Shown one piece after another: positions 21,958-32,950 of a DNA stretch of 64,000 nt. The DNA lies in assembly GCA_021307315.1 (NCBI GenBank), contig JAJSPD010000046.1:186001-250000 (forward strand), read 5' to 3'. The notes under the pieces are model-generated. The model was not told the DNA's origin. It did not search any database and saw only the letters and a program-made list of their open reading frames with translations. Both the position numbers and the translations under genes were made by a program. Source of the DNA: Bisporella sp. PMI_857 (lineage: Eukaryota > Ascomycota > Leotiomycetes > Helotiales > Helotiaceae). How positions within the stretch are numbered: the stretch's first letter is position 1; every line of letters begins with the position of its first letter.

Positions 21958-23303
21958 TTAGAGCTCGTCTTTGGTTACTGGCATTTCTGGTTTTTCGGGT
22001 CGCCCGCTGTCTTTATGCAGATCAACTCCGTTCTTCTTCCTCCATTTCTCCCATAACGACCAGAAATCCTTCTCCATCGGCTTCTCCATCTGATCGGGCA
22101 GGACGACGATATATTCTACCAGGAGATCTCCAAATTCTGTTTTGTGGTATACACTATCTCCGTCTTCGTGCCATTTAGGCATACCTTCACCTACGACACG
22201 ATGAATTTGGCTGGGTTGAATGGTCTCTCCTCTTGATCTGCTCAAATGGACTACATGGCCGTCCAAATGTGTAAGATTCCTCGTCCATCCTCCCATCCAG
22301 GCTTCTCGGAGCGACAAAACCTCCCTCCAGTAGAGATCATCTCCTTTTCTTCTAAAGAATGTTCCATCAACCTTACCTTCGTTATCCTCGTCCAAGCTCG
22401 CTTCCTTTTCGGCTAGAGTGACGTGCAGGTCCCCGGCCACCCAGTCTGGGCTCTCATCCGCATCATTTTCATACTTGATGCGGTGTCCCTTCGGTGCTCC
22501 TTTCTCAATGACTAGCTGGTATGTATTGACCTTTCTCACTACCCGGCTTCCACTGCAGACTGGACATTTATGCTTGATCGTCTTGCCCTGACCTCCACAA
22601 TGATCGCACTGTACTTGCACCTGTTGGAACATCCCTGGCGCAAGTTGATGTCTCTTAATCACTACTCCATGCCCTTGGCATTGTTTGCACGTATCCACTT
22701 TTCCATCTGCGCTGCCAGATCCCTCGCATTCGTCGCAAATCTGCTGCTTTTCGAGTTGGAACTCTGTTGTGTGTCCATTGTAGAAATCGCGCAGGGGAAC
22801 TCCAACTCTGACCTCCATATCAGGACCCCGCCTTTGGCCAGGTTGATGCCCAAAATGACCATTGCCACCGAAGAATCGGGAGAACATGTCGAATGGATCA
22901 TGGTGGTGCCCTCCACCTCCTTGCTGCCTCTGCTTCAGCCCTTCATATCCATACTGATCGTATATCTTCCGACTTTCAGGATCGGATAGTGCTTCGTATG
23001 CCTCTGCGACCTCGACGAACTTTTGCTTTGCGCTTTGATCGCCACTGATATATATTAGCAAACAGCCATTGAATCAGCATTGCTGATGCGTACGGGTTCT
23101 TATCGGGGTGATATTTTTTGCTCATTACTCGATAAGCTCTTTTGATATCACGTTCCGAACATCCTTTATCTAAGCCAAGCAGCTATACTGAATTAGCCTT
23201 GCGTATTTGAGATGACAATAAACATTACTTTATAGAAGTCCTCAGCACATGCTACAAGCTGTAGCATGAACAGGGCCGCGAAGAGCCCCGAACGAAACCA
23301 CAT
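21958..23303 (-). CDS. SCJ1: ER-luminal DnaJ/Hsp40 co-chaperone (Scj1-like)
   Basis: Three exons (23303-23229, 23182-23094, 23044-21958) give 416 residues. A hydrophobic signal peptide ([20 protein letters not shown]) leads into a J domain with the HPD triad needed to stimulate Hsp70 ATPase, then a Gly-rich linker. Four zinc-finger repeats follow: [24 protein letters not shown] and CPVCSGSR, the last less regular. The substrate-binding domain follows, and the chain ends in KDEL, an ER retrieval signal. Scj1 works with the luminal Hsp70 Kar2/BiP in folding and in degradation of misfolded glycoproteins. Two small introns fall in the 5' part, as in many fungal secretory genes. No abnormality seen. 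Confidence 0.96.
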
Positions 23304-23772
23304 CTTTGCGCCAGATATGCGCCTTGCAGAGAAAACAATCGGAGAATTAGTTTATTGAAAAGACCAAGTCATGGAATTGAAAAGAGTGACCGAAGCAACT
23401 GGGAGGAATTGTTGGTACAGAGAAAAATAAAGGTGCAAATGGGTGGAACTGTTAATAAGTTTCTTGTTCAGCCTTGAAAGACCACGTTGAACTTTCTCTT
23501 ATCAGCCTGCCGCTCAGCGGAACCAGCCCCAGGACCAGGACCCAATAAATAATTAACCAGCCCGGAGCCTTGCCATCACGGCTAGCCATAACCACCACGA
23601 GCGCAGCCCTTTTTCAGCTATTCGCGAACAATATATTGCCCAAGGCTGCTGTCAGAACGACTCCCCTCTTCTCAAGTCTGTTATCCCATTCACCATTATA
23701 CACCCATACACCGTGCGCTAACGTAGTCTACAGAGTTGTCTATCTGCCAATTGGCCGACTTACATATACAGG
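23304..23772. promoter_or_regulatory. Divergent promoter region, SCJ1 and PRP2-like helicase
   Basis: About 470 bases between the start codons of two divergent core genes. A CCAAT-like element cannot be placed with certainty. The helicase 5' leader contains an ATG at 23570 that opens an 88-codon frame overlapping the main start, so an upstream open frame is possible if transcription starts far enough upstream. Confidence 0.4.
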
Positions 23773-26736
23773 ATGTCGTCTAAAAAATATGCCCTTGTGC
23801 CTATGGACGATGATGACCTGGGACCAGCGCGAGTAGAGAAGAAAGAGGGGAGTAAACGACGATCACAGAAGTCATCTTCATCACGCCGCGAAAAGCACGG
23901 ATCCAGGAGCAGGTCGCCTCGTTGGAGAGAAGAGCACAGATCAGAGCGCAGGTCAGAACACAAATCCAAAACCATTCGGCGACGAGACAATGAGGCAGAC
24001 TTTGAAGACAGATGGGGCGACGAGGAATATGTATCTGGAGAGGAAACGCGGGAAGAGGTAGAAGAGCCGGTGGCGAAAAAGGTCAAAATCTCACATCCAG
24101 AGGAAGAAGACCTATCGGAAGGGGAGAAGGAGAGACGAAGAGATCAAGCCGAAAAGAAAGCATTCCAAGAGCGTCTGCTAGCCAAGAATTCTAAAAAGGA
24201 TGGGGGCAAAAATGGAAGTTTGAAGGAAGAGCGCGCCGTAAGAGCGGAGGCATTACCAGACCTGAGGGAGAAATCGCGCCAAAGCTATCTTGCGAAAAGA
24301 GAAGCAGAACGGATTGCGCTGTTACGGAAACAGGTTGCGGATGAGACAGAAGAACTGCGATCTGGCGTCAAGCTCACAGCGAGGGAAATAGAAGAATTCA
24401 AAACTAATAGAGAGTTGTTGCGACTCGCAGAAGAAAGAGGACGGATTGATGACCATACTGAGAGATTTATGTTTGCGGATGAGCAGTTGGATGGCAAGAA
24501 GAAGGAGGAGGCCCTGTACAAGCGCCACGTTGAAAGAGATGAATATGGTCGTGAGAAAATGTACAACGAGAATGACGACTGGGAAAGAGAACAGATGGCC
24601 AAGCATAGGGCTCAAATCAAAAGCACGGAAAGGGTAGATGAAGGAGAATATGACTATGTGTTGGATGAGCAGCAGGGGATTAAATGGTTACAGGACCCTA
24701 CAGTTCTTGGGAAAAAGCTTACTCAGGAGCAGCTACTGTTGGCTGAGAAGATCAATGCAGCGGAAGCAAAAGAGAAGAGTATACAAGATGTCCGGAAGTC
24801 ACTCCCTATAGCGCAGTACCGAGATCAGCTACTGGAAGCGGTCGAGCAATTTCAGTCTTTAGTCGTGGTAGCTGAGACAGGATCTGGCAAAACCACCCAA
24901 ATTCCACAGTATCTTCACGAGGCAGGCTATACAAAGCAGGGCAAGATAGCCATCACACAGCCAAGAAGAGTAGCGGCAATGTCGGTCGCTGCTCGTGTTG
25001 CAGAGGAACAAGGAACTCGTCTTGGCTCACTTGTTGGATATGCAGTCCGTTTTGAAAATGCGATTACTGACGACGTAACCAAAATTGTGTACATGACCGA
25101 TGGTCTACTTCTTCGCGAGATTATGAGTTCTCCATCTTTAGACGACTACTCATGTATTATCATCGATGAAGCTCACGAGCGTAATGTGAATACCGATATT
25201 CTATTAGCTCTACTGAAAGATTTGGTAAGGGAAAGATCTGATCTGAAGCTTATCATATCCAGCGCTACCATGAACGCAGCACTGTTCTCAGAATATCTGG
25301 ACGATGCGCCAATTTTTAATGTCCCAGGAAGGACCCATCCAGTCGACATCTTCTACACACCGCAGCCAGAAGCAAATTATCTCGCGGCAGCTATTACGAC
25401 GGTATTCCAAATCCACACATCTCAACCAAAAGGGGATATTCTGGTGTTCCTCACAGGACAGGAGGAAATAGACTCCGCTGAGGAACAAATCCAAAATATT
25501 ACCCGCAAGCTAGGATCACGCATACCAGAGTTGGTCATTGCTCCTATCTACAGTACAATGGATACCACTCTCCAAAACAAAATCTTCATACCTGCACCTC
25601 CGAACGGTCGGAAAGTCATTCTCGCTACCAATATTGCTGAAACATCAATTACCCTGGATGGTGTATCTTATGTCATCGATCCAGGGATGGTCAAACAAAC
25701 TTCATATAACCCGACAAATTCCATGGGATCACTGGAAGTGGTTGCTATATCCAGAGCTTCAGCGAACCAGCGTGCTGGAAGAGCTGGAAGGACAGGTCCC
25801 GGAAAATGTTTCAGGCTGTATACTAAGTGGTCTTTCATGAACGAGATGGACGAAAGCACCACTCCAGAAATTCAGAGAGTGAACCTCAATGGACCTGTTT
25901 TATTGTTGAAGTCTTTGGGTATCAATGATCTCCTAGATTTCGACTTCATTTCCAAGCCTTCAGCGCCAATGCTTATCAGTGCCCTCGAGCGTCTATATGC
26001 TCTTGGAGCTCTGAATTCACAAGGAGAATTGACTACTCTTGGCAGACGAATGGCAGAGCTACCAGTCGATATTGGGATCTCGAAAGCCCTCCTGTCTGCA
26101 GATACTTATGGCGCCGTAGAGGAGATCATAACAATTTGCGCAATGCTGGGCGAAAGTGGTGCATTGTTCTTCCGCCCCAAAGATAAGAAAATTCATGCCG
26201 ACTCGGCACGAGCTCGCTTTACACATCCATCGGGCGATATGCATACTCTTCTGAACGTATACAATGCCTGGGCTGATGCGGATTACTCACCACAAATGGC
26301 GAAGGAAAATTTCATCCAACAACGATCCTTGACTCGTGCTAGAGATGTGCGCGATCAGCTGGTCAAGCTCTGTGAAAGAGTTGAGGTGGATCCCACAAAA
26401 ACATGCGGAAGTGATCCGATTCCAATCTCAAAAAGCCTCACAGCAGGATTTTTCCAGAATGCTGGGTCTCTCGCACGTGATGGATCTTCATATCGGACAG
26501 TCAAGAATAACCATACAGTCTACATCCACCCTTCAAGCGTGTTAGCGAACAATAATCCGCCAATCAAGATGATCCTTTGGTTTGAGTTGGTCTTGACCAG
26601 TAAAGAGTTTGTGAGAAATGTCATCCAGATAGAGGCATCCTGGCTGCAGGAGGTCGCACCGCATTATTATAAGAAACAGGATATGGAAAAGTTTGAGAAT
26701 AAAAAGGTGCCAAAGGCAAGGGAAAGCAGGATTTAA
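23773..26736 (+). CDS. PRP2: DEAH-box pre-mRNA splicing helicase (Prp2/DHX16-like)
   Basis: Uninterrupted 987-residue protein. The first 100 residues are rich in Arg, Ser, Lys and Glu, as in the RS-like tail of DHX16 and fission yeast Cdc28. The helicase core has motif I AETGSGKTTQIPQ (about residue 368), DEAH in IIIDEAHERN (about 463), SAT (about 495), the TNIAETSITLDGV block, and motif VI QRAGRAGRTGPG (about 666), followed by HA2 and OB-fold regions. The segment YDYVLDEQQGIKWL before the core is typical of the Prp2 branch rather than Prp22 or Prp43. Prp2 remodels the spliceosome before the first transesterification. Its 988 clean codons show that frameshifts elsewhere in the window are not general sequencing noise. 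Confidence 0.95.
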   Translation: MSSKKYALVPMDDDDLGPARVEKKEGSKRRSQKSSSSRREKHGSRSRSPRWREEHRSERRSEHKSKTIRRRDNEADFEDRWGDEEYVSGEETREEVEEPVAKKVKISHPEEEDLSEGEKERRRDQAEKKAFQERLLAKNSKKDGGKNGSLKEERAVRAEALPDLREKSRQSYLAKREAERIALLRKQVADETEELRSGVKLTAREIEEFKTNRELLRLAEERGRIDDHTERFMFADEQLDGKKKEEALYKRHVERDEYGREKMYNENDDWEREQMAKHRAQIKSTERVDEGEYDYVLDEQQGIKWLQDPTVLGKKLTQEQLLLAEKINAAEAKEKSIQDVRKSLPIAQYRDQLLEAVEQFQSLVVVAETGSGKTTQIPQYLHEAGYTKQGKIAITQPRRVAAMSVAARVAEEQGTRLGSLVGYAVRFENAITDDVTKIVYMTDGLLLREIMSSPSLDDYSCIIIDEAHERNVNTDILLALLKDLVRERSDLKLIISSATMNAALFSEYLDDAPIFNVPGRTHPVDIFYTPQPEANYLAAAITTVFQIHTSQPKGDILVFLTGQEEIDSAEEQIQNITRKLGSRIPELVIAPIYSTMDTTLQNKIFIPAPPNGRKVILATNIAETSITLDGVSYVIDPGMVKQTSYNPTNSMGSLEVVAISRASANQRAGRAGRTGPGKCFRLYTKWSFMNEMDESTTPEIQRVNLNGPVLLLKSLGINDLLDFDFISKPSAPMLISALERLYALGALNSQGELTTLGRRMAELPVDIGISKALLSADTYGAVEEIITICAMLGESGALFFRPKDKKIHADSARARFTHPSGDMHTLLNVYNAWADADYSPQMAKENFIQQRSLTRARDVRDQLVKLCERVEVDPTKTCGSDPIPISKSLTAGFFQNAGSLARDGSSYRTVKNNHTVYIHPSSVLANNNPPIKMILWFELVLTSKEFVRNVIQIEASWLQEVAPHYYKKQDMEKFENKKVPKARESRI

Positions 26737-26963
26737 CGCCACTTCTTGGAAGCTGTATATAAAGGATCTGTAATAGTATCAGGATATGAGGAATATAGGA
26801 ACAATATTCGTCAAGTAACAAAAGGTTGGGCACCTGCAGTAGAAAATGTTGCAAGATGAACAATAGAACACACTCGAGTGCTCACCAATATAAATAATAT
26901 GGCCAAATAATGATGGTTTATTGCTTCGTTTGGCACAAAGCACACTTTTATACATGTAGCTCA

Positions 26964-27953
26964 TCACTTCTTCAGGACTCCCATTACATGTGGAATTACC
27001 TTATAGTAAGGTTCGGCTGACGGCTGCTTTAACTCAACTTCGCTCCACGATCCTGCCGCCCTTAACCACTTCTCTGAATCCCTCGTGATCGAACAACCGC
27101 CCAGAAAAGTTGGCCATATTATGTCGACCAGCGCTTCCCTCCATCAGCCCTTTCCCTGTCCAGCTAAAAAGAAGAGGAAGAGAGAGACTCACCTTGATAC
27201 TTCGCAACCCATCCTCCTTCATGTGTCATAACATGCTCGTACACAATCCATTGGCCTCCCGCTTTCAGATATTTATACAAAAGAGATATCATGGTCTTCG
27301 GTGTTGGGATTGAGCAGAGACATTGGATCTAGCTAATCAGCTTCTATCCAGCCTCCTCCACATCGCCCTCGCTGATGCAGCTTTAAGTTTTCGAAGAGAG
27401 CATGATGAAAGACTTACGGTAACGATTGAATCCACACTTCCCAATCCAACCCACCGTTCACCCAAATGTTCTATCCCAACCGGAATAATCACGTAAATAT
27501 CCTCCAACCCAGCGTCTATGATTTTCCGTTTCAGGGCCGCGTGATGCTCACGGTTTGGCTCTACACCATATATTTTGGTGACTTTAGTTTTATCATACAC
27601 GTGCTATTCCTGGCATCAGTTTTCCTCCATGACTATTCCTCAACCACGAGATGAGTAATGAAAAGGGGACCTACGATCCACTCCCCGTTCCCGCTACCAA
27701 CCTCCAGCACCACTCCATGTGCCCTTTTGATCCATGGAGCCGCGTTCTCAGTCGCTCCATCTCTTGACAGTGGGCCATAGACAGCCCAGAAGCGGGCGAA
27801 CCATGCTTCTTGGAATTTCTTAGGGGAGAGTAAGGTTGAGAAATTGAGAGAAGTAAGAAGAAAGATGATGGTCCGTGGAATGTACGTGGCTGAAATCAGT
27901 AAGAAGATTAGAGGATCGAGAAGGTGATTGACGATGTCGAGGAAGGGTGCCAT
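26964..27953 (-). CDS. Class I SAM-dependent methyltransferase, membrane-anchored
   Basis: Four exons (27953-27675, 27603-27418, 27328-27193, 27133-26964) give 256 residues ending in two tandem TGA codons. A hydrophobic N-terminal stretch (LLDPLIFLLISATYIPR and beyond, residues about 11-40) suggests a membrane anchor. The SAM-binding glycine motif is VLEVGSGNGEW near residue 85, with YGVEPNREHHAAL as the acidic strand-2 motif and LKAGGQWIVYEH as strand 5. After intron 3 the frame reads IIWPTFLGGCSITRDS, matching the C-terminus of METTL7-like methyltransferases. Substrate is unknown; thiol or lipid methylation is the family precedent. Intron 3 is 57 bases with an acceptor in GGAAG; the earlier AG sites put the end out of frame. 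Confidence 0.85.
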
Positions 27954-28504
27954 AGCAATGGTAAGAGATGTGAGATGCTGCTGGCCAGGTAGGGGATGGC
28001 GTTTTGCGGATTATATGTGCAAAATCAAGCTAGCTAAGCTGAGTGATATCAAGCTTACTTCTATGTCACCGTGTCATCAAAAGTGGTGTAAATGGAGATA
28101 AATACTCCGCTTTTGAGGTTCGGGATGATCGGGTATCGGGTCGGCCAGGGAAATTTAGCCGATCAGTCTCCCGATTGAGGGAAAAAGAGACTGGAACAAA
28201 ATCAAACATTGACTTAACACATGACCCGACAATACAGACTTCTCCTCCTAGCTATCTACCACAGTTTATAGGCCGCCAAGAGCTGTTTTAATACTATATA
28301 AGCTAAGACTATTCACATTGTTTTGACATTTGTTTTGAACAGTTCTCACAAGAAGATTCAGCCTTGTTCTGCAAGGCTGACTTGCATGTTGGTGGGGCAG
28401 ATATTTTACACTTTAAAGGCATAACCTTCATTACCAGCACTCTTTCAGTTCAATATGCTACCCAAGAGAACAAAATCTCCCCATTTATTGTGATGTAGCT
28501 GAAC
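27954..28504. promoter_or_regulatory. Divergent promoter region, methyltransferase and TFIIIC subunit
   Basis: About 550 bases between two start codons facing away from each other. Nothing coding is supported. I could not identify individual promoter elements. Confidence 0.4.
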
Positions 28505-30005
28505 ATGACCTCATCGTTTGAGCGACAAGCTGGGATAGGATTCAGACCGGACAGTGCAAGTCTACCAAACAGCCAACAGAACGACTCAGGTCTTCCCGCC
28601 AACGCCTTGTTCTCGACCCCTCTCATTACGAAGTCCGGTATTGTGGAAGAAGAAGAAGATGATGAATGGGAGTATGAGTACTCAGCCACTGAGACAGAGG
28701 TTTGTGGTAACCCTGCACAACAATTAAGCTGTATTAATCAGTTAGACATATTACGTGACGCTGGATCTCACCTTTCCTGCAAAGGCTCACCACAACCGCG
28801 GGTTTAAGGCGCGGCCACCGAAAAAGAAGAGAAAATCTGCCAATAAAGCTGCAGAGCAAGAAAATAATGACGAAAACGATGAAGATGGTGAAGGCGATGA
28901 CGATGACGAGAAAGAGGACGATCGGGCAGAGAAAGAGCCATCACCAAGCCCTGAACCAGCGACGCCACAGCCTGGAAAGGCAGGCGATGGAGCTGATGAC
29001 TCAGATGAGGATGGCAACATACTAGAGAAGTTTATGAGGGACCCGAAGATAGCCAGGGATGCTGATGGCCGAGAGATCAGAGTAATGTGGACAAATCCAG
29101 GCATTGGCCACGGTCCGGGCCAGGGTCTGGGGAAACCTAAAAGAAAGCGTGGTGGTGGATTCCATGCGCCAGAAAAATATGAGAAGGATGATGATGATCA
29201 GCCAGTAGCTCCAGTAGCACGGCCTACAACGTTGCAAATCGCTAAGCTTCATACTCCGAACCCGGTTGTATCTTATGGTGGCAGCTTATATCGCTGCAAT
29301 TGGGTCAAAAATATTGGCACAGAGTTCTTGTTCACTGAGCGAGAGACCGAGGATCCTCTACCCGCAGTATATAAGCTCCCAGATGACGTTGACTTACTGG
29401 CAGCATCATCCACTCGCATAATGTCTCAGTATGTTGGTCCTGCACCCCTACCTGATAGCGAGAAAGTTGGCTTCCAGATCGATCCAGCAACCGAGAGGAT
29501 CATTATACCTAGAAACTATTTACACAGCGCAGCAAGGAAAAAAGCGGCACCATTCTTGGAGCAATTAGCCAACATCAAGCGAGAGAGAGGAGAGACGGAT
29601 CAAGTCACACTTATCTCCAAACCTTCGGATTCGCTTAAAGATGCAACATGGATAGGGCAATTGAAGAGGAAACGCGAAGAAGAAAAGCAAAGGTTGGAGC
29701 AGCAGATAGCGAACGAGCTCTCTGGGCCAGAGCTTGAGGTTGCGAAAGCAAGGCTATACGAGATTACTACAGATATTAAGACGCCACCACCAGACAACGC
29801 GAAACCTGTTGCGAAGGCTAAAGGAACAGTAAAGAGAAAACAACCGATAAAGCCTAGAGCTAGGCGGAAGGCGTCTGTCCTTGTGGAGGATTCAGATGAA
29901 GAGTCCGAGGCATCTTTTGAAGATGATGAAGAGGCCGAAAATGACGATGCCCCATGGGAAAATGACGAAGATGATATTGTATATGCAAGGGAGGTTCCTC
30001 TATGA
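28505..30005 (+). CDS. TFIIIC tau55-type subunit (TFIIIC_sub6 triple-barrel domain)
   Basis: Two exons (28505-28699, 28746-30005) give 484 residues. Intron 1 falls inside the family signature, so that EWEYEYSATETE joins TYYVTLDLTFP, the start of the TFIIIC subunit 6/tau55 domain. The domain resumes after a long Lys/Asp/Glu-rich insert at LHTPNPVVSYGGSLYRCNW and GTEFLFTE. The rest is charged, with basic coiled regions and an acidic C-terminus. TFIIIC binds tRNA gene promoters and recruits TFIIIB for RNA polymerase III. The phosphatase-like domain fused to tau55 in budding yeast is absent, as in most filamentous fungi. No break seen. Confidence 0.85.
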
Positions 30006-31757
30006 TGTCTTTTGGAGGCCATTAATATAGATAGTGTACCAGTATTATAGCTTTCACAGGCCCTTAGCCTTGTATAGGAGTTTGGCCGCAATATACCCTT
30101 CTGATCTTCGTACCTGTTTCATATATGTCATGCAGTTGGTATATTTCGATAGCTTGGTACCTTCACATTCCATGAGAATATTACTTGAAAGATGATTTTC
30201 ACGCCATCTGCCTTGACCTCGCTATTCCCGCAGTATGAGAAGTAATTCTGCTAAAGCGCCATTTATATATTTCTCATTTCTGCTCATTGTTAAAGCAAGG
30301 CATGAAATGCTCTACTTATCAAAGGCAGCTTATACTACTTCTTCTAAATTCCAATAGGTCCACAAATCTCGGCTGAGGCAGGGTATCATGCGTGTTCTTC
30401 TTGATTACCGGAGCCTTCTCCCTTCCCTGCCACATCCTTTTCGGTTCCTCTTCCATATCTTCTTCTCTCGTTGGTCAATATGTTGGCTAATCATTATAGA
30501 AAGTGACAATCCGGCCCCGCAGGTAAGGAGGATCAGGCAGGTCAAGAACGTAGAAGTCATGAACATTATTTGAGCGTTTACATACGAAAACAGAGCCAAT
30601 ATTTTGTAATCCAATTTGAATTGCAGTTTTTGTAATTTGATATCTCTAGTGTTTTAACCCGGTGCTACTCATGGCATGTTATGTAACGGTATACATGGCG
30701 CCTTAGGACCTCAATCTCACCAATTGCAAAGGAAAAGAAAACGCCGTAAAATAAAACTAATGCTGAGCACTTGGTATAACAATTATAAAGTAGGAAAATA
30801 ATGTATCAAGTCTGGCCGCAAGAAAGGCTGACTTAACTAGTTTGCAGGGCAGGCTTTGAGATGAACTTATACCATCATCCTGACCCATATTGTTGATACT
30901 TGACTGCTGCAGCGACTCACTGTCATTTAGAGATTATTCTTCGCAAATTTACTCTGGAGTTAGTCGATGTGTGAATTCTGCAGGAGTTGTTACAGGCTGT
31001 TGTGGCGTGGAAGAATTGGCACTCGAGCCATAAATTGCTCCCCGGTTTTTGTTTCCGACGATGTCCTTCCCTCGCCTTCGCTCTCGCCGCATTCCTCCTG
31101 CCCATCGCCTTTATCAAGGTTACACACATCATGCCTCTCGTATACTTTGGTACACCATTTCCCGTTGTAACGCTTAATGTTTTCGATGAAAATTTTCATA
31201 TCGGAGTATTCATCACTATGGCAGCTTGTGTCATTATCGATTTTTGGAGGCTCAGAGCTGCTGGGGCATTGGATATGTGGGACATTCATGCCTCAGGCAT
31301 AGAATGCACTGACCCTCAGGGACCTGAACTTGCTCTAAGTTCGCGAAGAGCAGAGTAATTCAACTGCCAGCGAATCAAAATTAAACACCTTTGCGCACTC
31401 CAATAAGTTCTCCATTTAAATATGAATTTGCAGTCATCACAACATCCTTGACGAAGATTATCTGGCAATTCTTTGGTTTATAAAAGATACGTTAGACCTT
31501 GAATTGTTTACTGCAAGTCTTCCAGTCAGCCTTGAAGCAGCTTCATCAATTCGCCATATATTTTGTAACCTGCTTTGGCTCTGGCTTATTGAGAAATGTA
31601 TATGCTACTATAATAGCGGTATATGAACGGTTGACGAGTCTATATTTCGTACCACTCAGACCCATCCCAAAGAATATTCTATGCTTCAACGATCGACATA
31701 GTCTCCACATCCATCCATCCTACGTCCTCCTCGTCGATACTCGTCCTACCCCCCTTC
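30006..31757. other. Intergenic, no supported gene
   Basis: About 1.75 kb following the TFIIIC gene. A 123-codon plus-strand frame at 30987-31358 includes a hydrophobic stretch (GVFITMAACVIIDFW) but has no family I know and no convincing splice partners. I leave it unannotated. Confidence 0.45.
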
Positions 31758-32340
31758 TCAGACTGGAGGGATATCCTTTGTAAATTCCTTCCACTCGGCG
31801 CTCTCAAGATCCTCCGGATCCCAATCAGTCCACCGCTTCCAAAGCAGTTTGACTACGTGTTTGACCCCTTTGTTGAGAGACTCTAGGCAGATGTCATCCA
31901 CGAACAAGCAAAATTTATAGCGCCTCACATGAATAGCCTGGTTCACTGAACATCTCGAAGTTGGCTTTGTTCCAATTAATCTTCGACAGGCACAGGCTTA
32001 CCTGTCTGCTAATTTCTAGCAAGCTCTTCGGCTACGCAATCTTGAAAACCCGTCGAATCTTATTAGGTCCAGCGCCTTCAAACTTTTCTCGATCGTCCAT
32101 AACAATGAGTTGATGCCGCTGAAAGCACCTTCTTGGCCATAAAACTCCACTGAACCTTGTATCCTTCACTTGATCTCTGCAAGCATGCACTCCCAGCCAC
32201 TTGGCCGTTGTAACTAACGCGGTAGAGCGCAAAGCCCCAAGGAGTATCGGCCTTGAGTCTCTTATCTTTCAAAGGCTGATCGATAGAGCCGAATTGCTCT
32301 TCCATATCAGAAAGTGAGTACGCATCCAGATCGAAATCGC
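31758..32340 (-). pseudogene. Relic of a widespread uncharacterised fungal protein family
   Basis: Three blocks appear in family order but in different frames: TPWGFALYRVSYNG, then RHQLIVMDDREKFEGA with IRRVFK, then YKFCLFVDDICLESL with VVKLLWKRW. These match a lineage-expanded fungal family seen as YGFVVYRTTY, then an EDRE-x-L-E/D-GA motif, then YCLFVDDICLES, with no known biochemical role. The frame changes near 32205, and stops lie between the second and third blocks without splice signals. No start is recoverable. Identification is from memory of the family pattern, so moderate confidence only. Confidence 0.6.
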
Positions 32341-32950
32341 GATTCCGGCTCTAGAACGCTTTGCTGCCATACATCGACAAAGATGCGTTTTGTGGACAAT
32401 GCGATCGCAAAGGAGATGAAGGTTGCACGACGAGCATGACAACGATGCGGTGCACGGGTTAGGCGCGCTGAGGGAATGGTACCTTAGCACGAGCAAGCGC
32501 TCTACGGAAGATTATTTGACCGCTCATCATTCATGCTACAGCGATTCAAAACGGGACGTATGCATTTTCTATGACAAAATTTCTGGTTAGGAGGTATTGA
32601 CTCGATGGGTACTGCATGCGGTAGCGATTCAGCCACACTTAGACTGAGAATACCTGCATATGATGGTTTTGGGATGTTGGGTTCTTGTTGGTGTTACATT
32701 GATTGCTAATATGCTCTTGCGTAGAGTGTGGCAGGGGTTGATGCTCGTATGGCCCAAAACAGCGGGTAAGCAAAAAAACTCCTAGCCCCCCTTTTTCTCA
32801 ATCTAACAAAAATTGAAGTAGTACTATTACTTGAAAAATTACATTTAGTTTCAATTAAATCACTAATCGAAAACCTTGGCAAGACTAATCGTACATGCTT
32901 TACTTTTTGGCGCTTTCATTCCCACCTGTGATAAGTGATGGTAAGGGGGC
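32341..32950. other. Intergenic, no gene seen
   Basis: About 600 bases between the relic and the 3' end of the next regulator gene. Nothing coding or repeated is recognised. Confidence 0.5.

Noticed and set aside
30987..31358. 123-codon plus-strand frame with a hydrophobic stretch
   Set aside because: No recognised family and no supporting splice structure; could be chance.
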